8,500 nucleotides of DNA, from contig DNFG01000368.1 in the NCBI GenBank assembly GCA_003487005.1, positions 1 through 8,500 of the forward strand, read 5' to 3'. Shown here piece after piece: positions 6,938 through 8,500 of the stretch. How positions within the stretch are numbered: the stretch's first letter is position 1; each line of letters starts with the position of its first letter. The notes under the pieces are model-generated. The model did no database searches and was not told the DNA's origin. It saw only the letters and a list, made by a program, of their open reading frames with translations. Both the position numbers and the translations under genes were made by a program. Source of the stretch: Bryobacterales bacterium (lineage in GTDB: Bacteria; Acidobacteriota; Terriglobia; Bryobacterales; Bryobacteraceae).

Positions 6938-7290
6938 CGCCGGGCCTTCGCTACCGCCGGCGATTCGCCTTCCGCTTCCATCTCCTCGATCATTGTCCTC
7001 GTCCCTTTCAACTGTTCCAGGAAGTAGCGCTTGAGGATGTCCAACACCTCCACCAGCACCGGGTCGCGCAGAGAATAAAACACCTGGTTGCCTTCCCGCC
7101 GGTTCACCACGACCTGCTTCGCCCGGAGGACCGCCAGATGCTGCGAGCCATTCGCCTGCTCCACGCCCAGCCGCTCAATCAACTGTCCGGCGGACATCTC
7201 CCCGTCCCGAAGCAGTTCGACGACGGCAATCCGCGTCGGGTGAGCGAGCGCCTGAAAGATGTCGGCCTTGAACTGGCGGAGTTCCTGCAT
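6934..7290 (-). CDS. ArsR/SmtB-family winged-helix transcriptional repressor, cysteine-free
   Basis: This 118-residue protein has the ArsR fold. An N-terminal helix contains ALAHPTRIAVVELL (14-27). The recognition-helix region is MSAGQLIERLGVEQANGSQHLAVLR (about 32-56, divided here by the turn around Gly42). The wing is REGNQVFYSL (65-74), followed by a C-terminal dimer helix (about 76-105). These match the family well. The ELCVCDL metal site of ArsR and the alpha-5 Asp/His Zn site of SmtB are both absent, and there is no cysteine at all, so it is unlikely to be a thiol metal, redox or sulfide sensor. I chose ATG 7290; a TTG at 7329 would add 13 residues but would run through the likely promoter. 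No strong Shine-Dalgarno sequence precedes the ATG. It is the first gene of an operon with SulP (ATGA overlap) and probably represses it. Confidence 0.92.
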   Translation of the reverse strand: MQELRQFKADIFQALAHPTRIAVVELLRDGEMSAGQLIERLGVEQANGSQHLAVLRAKQVVVNRREGNQVFYSLRDPVLVEVLDILKRYFLEQLKGTRTMIEEMEAEGESPAVAKARR

Positions 7291-7300
7291 GACTACTTTA

Positions 7301-7322
7301 GTATATTCGATTGTTATTATAC
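7301..7322. promoter_or_regulatory. Imperfect 22-bp inverted repeat, candidate ArsR-type operator
   Basis: GTATATT at 7301-7307 and ATTATAC at 7316-7322 form arms matching at 6 of 7 positions, separated by 8 bp. It overlaps both -10 candidates of the repressor gene and lies 11 bp upstream of its ATG. AT-rich imperfect palindromes over the promoter are typical ArsR-family autoregulatory operators. Binding is inferred. Confidence 0.4.
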
Positions 7323-7334
7323 ACGGCAAGCCGT
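7323..7334. repeat. Perfect inverted repeat ACGGC-AA-GCCGT
   Basis: Arms 7323-7327 and 7330-7334 are perfectly complementary around an AA centre, directly next to the candidate ArsR operator and 47 bp upstream of the GH127 start. The two-base spacer is too small for a good RNA hairpin, which favours a DNA-binding site, but a chance palindrome cannot be excluded. Confidence 0.3.
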
Positions 7335-7381
7335 TGCGCCGCCGCCCCCTCGGACGGTACGATCACCCCGGAGCCTTTCCG

Positions 7382-8500
7382 ATGCGCCTTTTCGTCCTTG
7401 CTGCTGTTCTCTGTCTGCCTCTCGCGGCCCAGAAGCCGAAGACGATCGACTTGGTCCGAGACCGTTTCGAACCGGCGCGCTTCGAGGACCAGCAGATCGG
7501 CGGCTTTCTCGGTGAGCGGATGCGCGTCAATCTGGAGCGCCGCCTGCTTCAGATCGAGGAGCAGACGCTGCTCGAAGGCTTCCAGACCCGTCCCGGCAAG
7601 CACCCCTGGATCGGCGAGCACATCGGCAAATACCTCCATGCCGCCGCCAACACCTGGCGTCTGACCAAGAACGAGGCGCTCCGCGCCCAGATGACCCGGA
7701 TGGCTCTCGCCCTGATCGAAACCCAGAAGGAGGACGGCTACCTCGGCACCTACAACGACGACGACCGCTGGACCAGTTGGGACGTCTGGGTCCACAAGTA
7801 CAATCTGATCGGCCTGCTGGCGTATTACGACATCTCGGGCGACGAACGCGCGCTGCAAGCGGCTTCGAAGATTGGCCTGCTGCTGCACCGCGAGTTCGTG
7901 ACTGGCGGCCGCGATGTCCTGAAGAGTTCCACGCACGTGGGGATGGCCGCTTCGAGCGTGATCGAACCGCTGTGCCAGTTGTATCGCCACACCGGCGACT
8001 ACCGCCACCTGGACGCCGCGCTCGCCATGGTGAAGAGTTGGGAACAACCCGGCGGGCCGAAGGTGCTTTCGGCGCTGCTGTCCCACGGCCAGGTCCACCG
8101 GACCGCGAACGGGAAAGCGTACGAGATGATGTCCGATCTGGTGGGCCTGCTCGAGTTGTATCGCGTCACGGGCACGCCGGAGTATCTCGAAGCGCCGCGG
8201 CGCGCCGCGCTCGATATCGCCAAAAACCGCCGTTTCCTGACTGGGACTACCAGCAATCACGAGCATTTTCAGGAAGATCACTTCTTTCCCGCCGACCCCG
8301 TTCACGACACCGGCGAAGGCTGCGCCACCGTCACCTGGATGCAGTTGAACTGGCACCTGCTCCGTCTCACCGGCGAAGCCCGCTACGCCGACGAGTTGGA
8401 AATGACGATTTTTAACCAGCTTTTGGCCGCCCAGGACGCTCAAACCGGCGATATTTGCTACTTCACGCCGATGAATGGCCGGAAATCGCCGCGCACGGAC
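7382..8500 (+). CDS. Secreted glycoside hydrolase of the GH127/DUF1680 (beta-L-arabinofuranosidase) type, 3' end outside the window
   Basis: 373 codons are open to the window edge. Residues 1-16 form a signal peptide (MRLFVLAAVLCLPLAA, then Gln17), so the enzyme is exported. The rest resembles the alpha/alpha barrel of GH127, with a TWRLT segment near 91-95, repeated Tyr-rich helices (for example LAYYDISGD and LCQLYRHTGD) and the conserved block GEGCATVTWMQLNWHLL (311-327), followed by RYADELEMTIFNQLL (334-348). In the Bifidobacterium enzyme HypBA1 a Glu-x-Cys pair binds zinc and a downstream Cys is the nucleophile; Glu312 and Cys314 fit the first pair, and Glu294 is a possible acid/base. The nucleophile Cys would lie beyond the window. 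Family enzymes are about 600-700 residues, so roughly half is seen. ATG 7382 has GGAG 8 nt upstream. It likely acts on plant or microbial arabinosides; other sugars are possible. Confidence 0.88.
   Translation, partial: MRLFVLAAVLCLPLAAQKPKTIDLVRDRFEPARFEDQQIGGFLGERMRVNLERRLLQIEEQTLLEGFQTRPGKHPWIGEHIGKYLHAAANTWRLTKNEALRAQMTRMALALIETQKEDGYLGTYNDDDRWTSWDVWVHKYNLIGLLAYYDISGDERALQAASKIGLLLHREFVTGGRDVLKSSTHVGMAASSVIEPLCQLYRHTGDYRHLDAALAMVKSWEQPGGPKVLSALLSHGQVHRTANGKAYEMMSDLVGLLELYRVTGTPEYLEAPRRAALDIAKNRRFLTGTTSNHEHFQEDHFFPADPVHDTGEGCATVTWMQLNWHLLRLTGEARYADELEMTIFNQLLAAQDAQTGDICYFTPMNGRKSPRTD

Larger units (their letters stand above)
7291..7381. promoter_or_regulatory. AT-rich divergent promoter region between the arsR-type gene and the GH127 gene
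   Basis: This 91-bp gap has an AT-rich core at about 7295-7322 that stands out from the GC-rich surroundings. On the minus strand there are two -10-like sequences, TATAAT (7320-7315) and TATACT (7304-7299); TTGCCG (7329-7324) lies 19 bp upstream of TATACT, so it is a long-spaced -35 candidate. Transcription from TATACT would give an almost leaderless mRNA. Toward the plus strand the GH127 gene has GGAG at 7370-7373, 8 nt before its ATG. The region also holds two inverted repeats described separately. Promoter positions are inferred. Confidence 0.5.

Noticed and set aside
7298..8443. A 381-codon open frame on the minus strand opposite the GH127 gene
   Set aside because: It is codon-aligned antisense to a clear signal-peptide and GH127 coding frame, and it would overlap the arsR promoter.

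Overview
The window is GC-rich, with strong G/C preference at third codon positions. It carries a full-length ClpC, a GH127-type glycoside hydrolase, a SulP transporter and densely packed short operons. This fits a Gram-negative environmental bacterium. Acidobacteriota (Bryobacterales/Solibacter-like) is my best guess from overall style, but it is an inference and nothing here is a firm taxonomic marker.

Layout. Positions 1-98 (minus) hold the first ~33 codons of an unidentified gene leaving the window. Positions 99-457 are a non-coding divergent region with a pyrimidine-rich stretch and, near its right end, an AT-richer patch with TTGACAC repeats. Positions 458-1423 (plus) encode a compact membrane protein that keeps the two-repeat motif pattern of PiT (inorganic phosphate transporter) permeases in strongly altered form. 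Positions 1468-1752 (plus) encode a small secreted or membrane-anchored proline-rich protein. A rho-independent terminator at 1769-1798 ends the converging clpC gene (1822-4296, minus), which has a structured leader of about 200 bp. Further right, still on the minus strand, lies a compact operon read from right to left: a cysteine-free ArsR-family repressor (6934-7290), a SulP anion transporter with STAS domain (5210-6937, 4-bp ATGA overlap with the repressor), and an orphan LolD-type ABC ATPase (4504-5190, 19 bp after SulP). A 91-bp AT-rich divergent promoter region separates the repressor from a secreted GH127/DUF1680 family enzyme (7382 to the window edge, plus).

How the genes may work together. 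The ArsR protein most likely represses its own operon, thereby controlling SulP and the ABC ATPase, through an imperfect inverted repeat in the divergent region. The same element could also affect the glycosidase gene. ClpC is a housekeeping and stress protease unfoldase and is probably independent. The PiT-like permease and the small proline-rich protein may be cotranscribed. I see no phage, IS element, CRISPR array, tRNA or rRNA. No complete new system is evident; the best candidates for novelty are the divergent PiT-like permease with its small partner, and the ArsR-SulP-ATPase operon.
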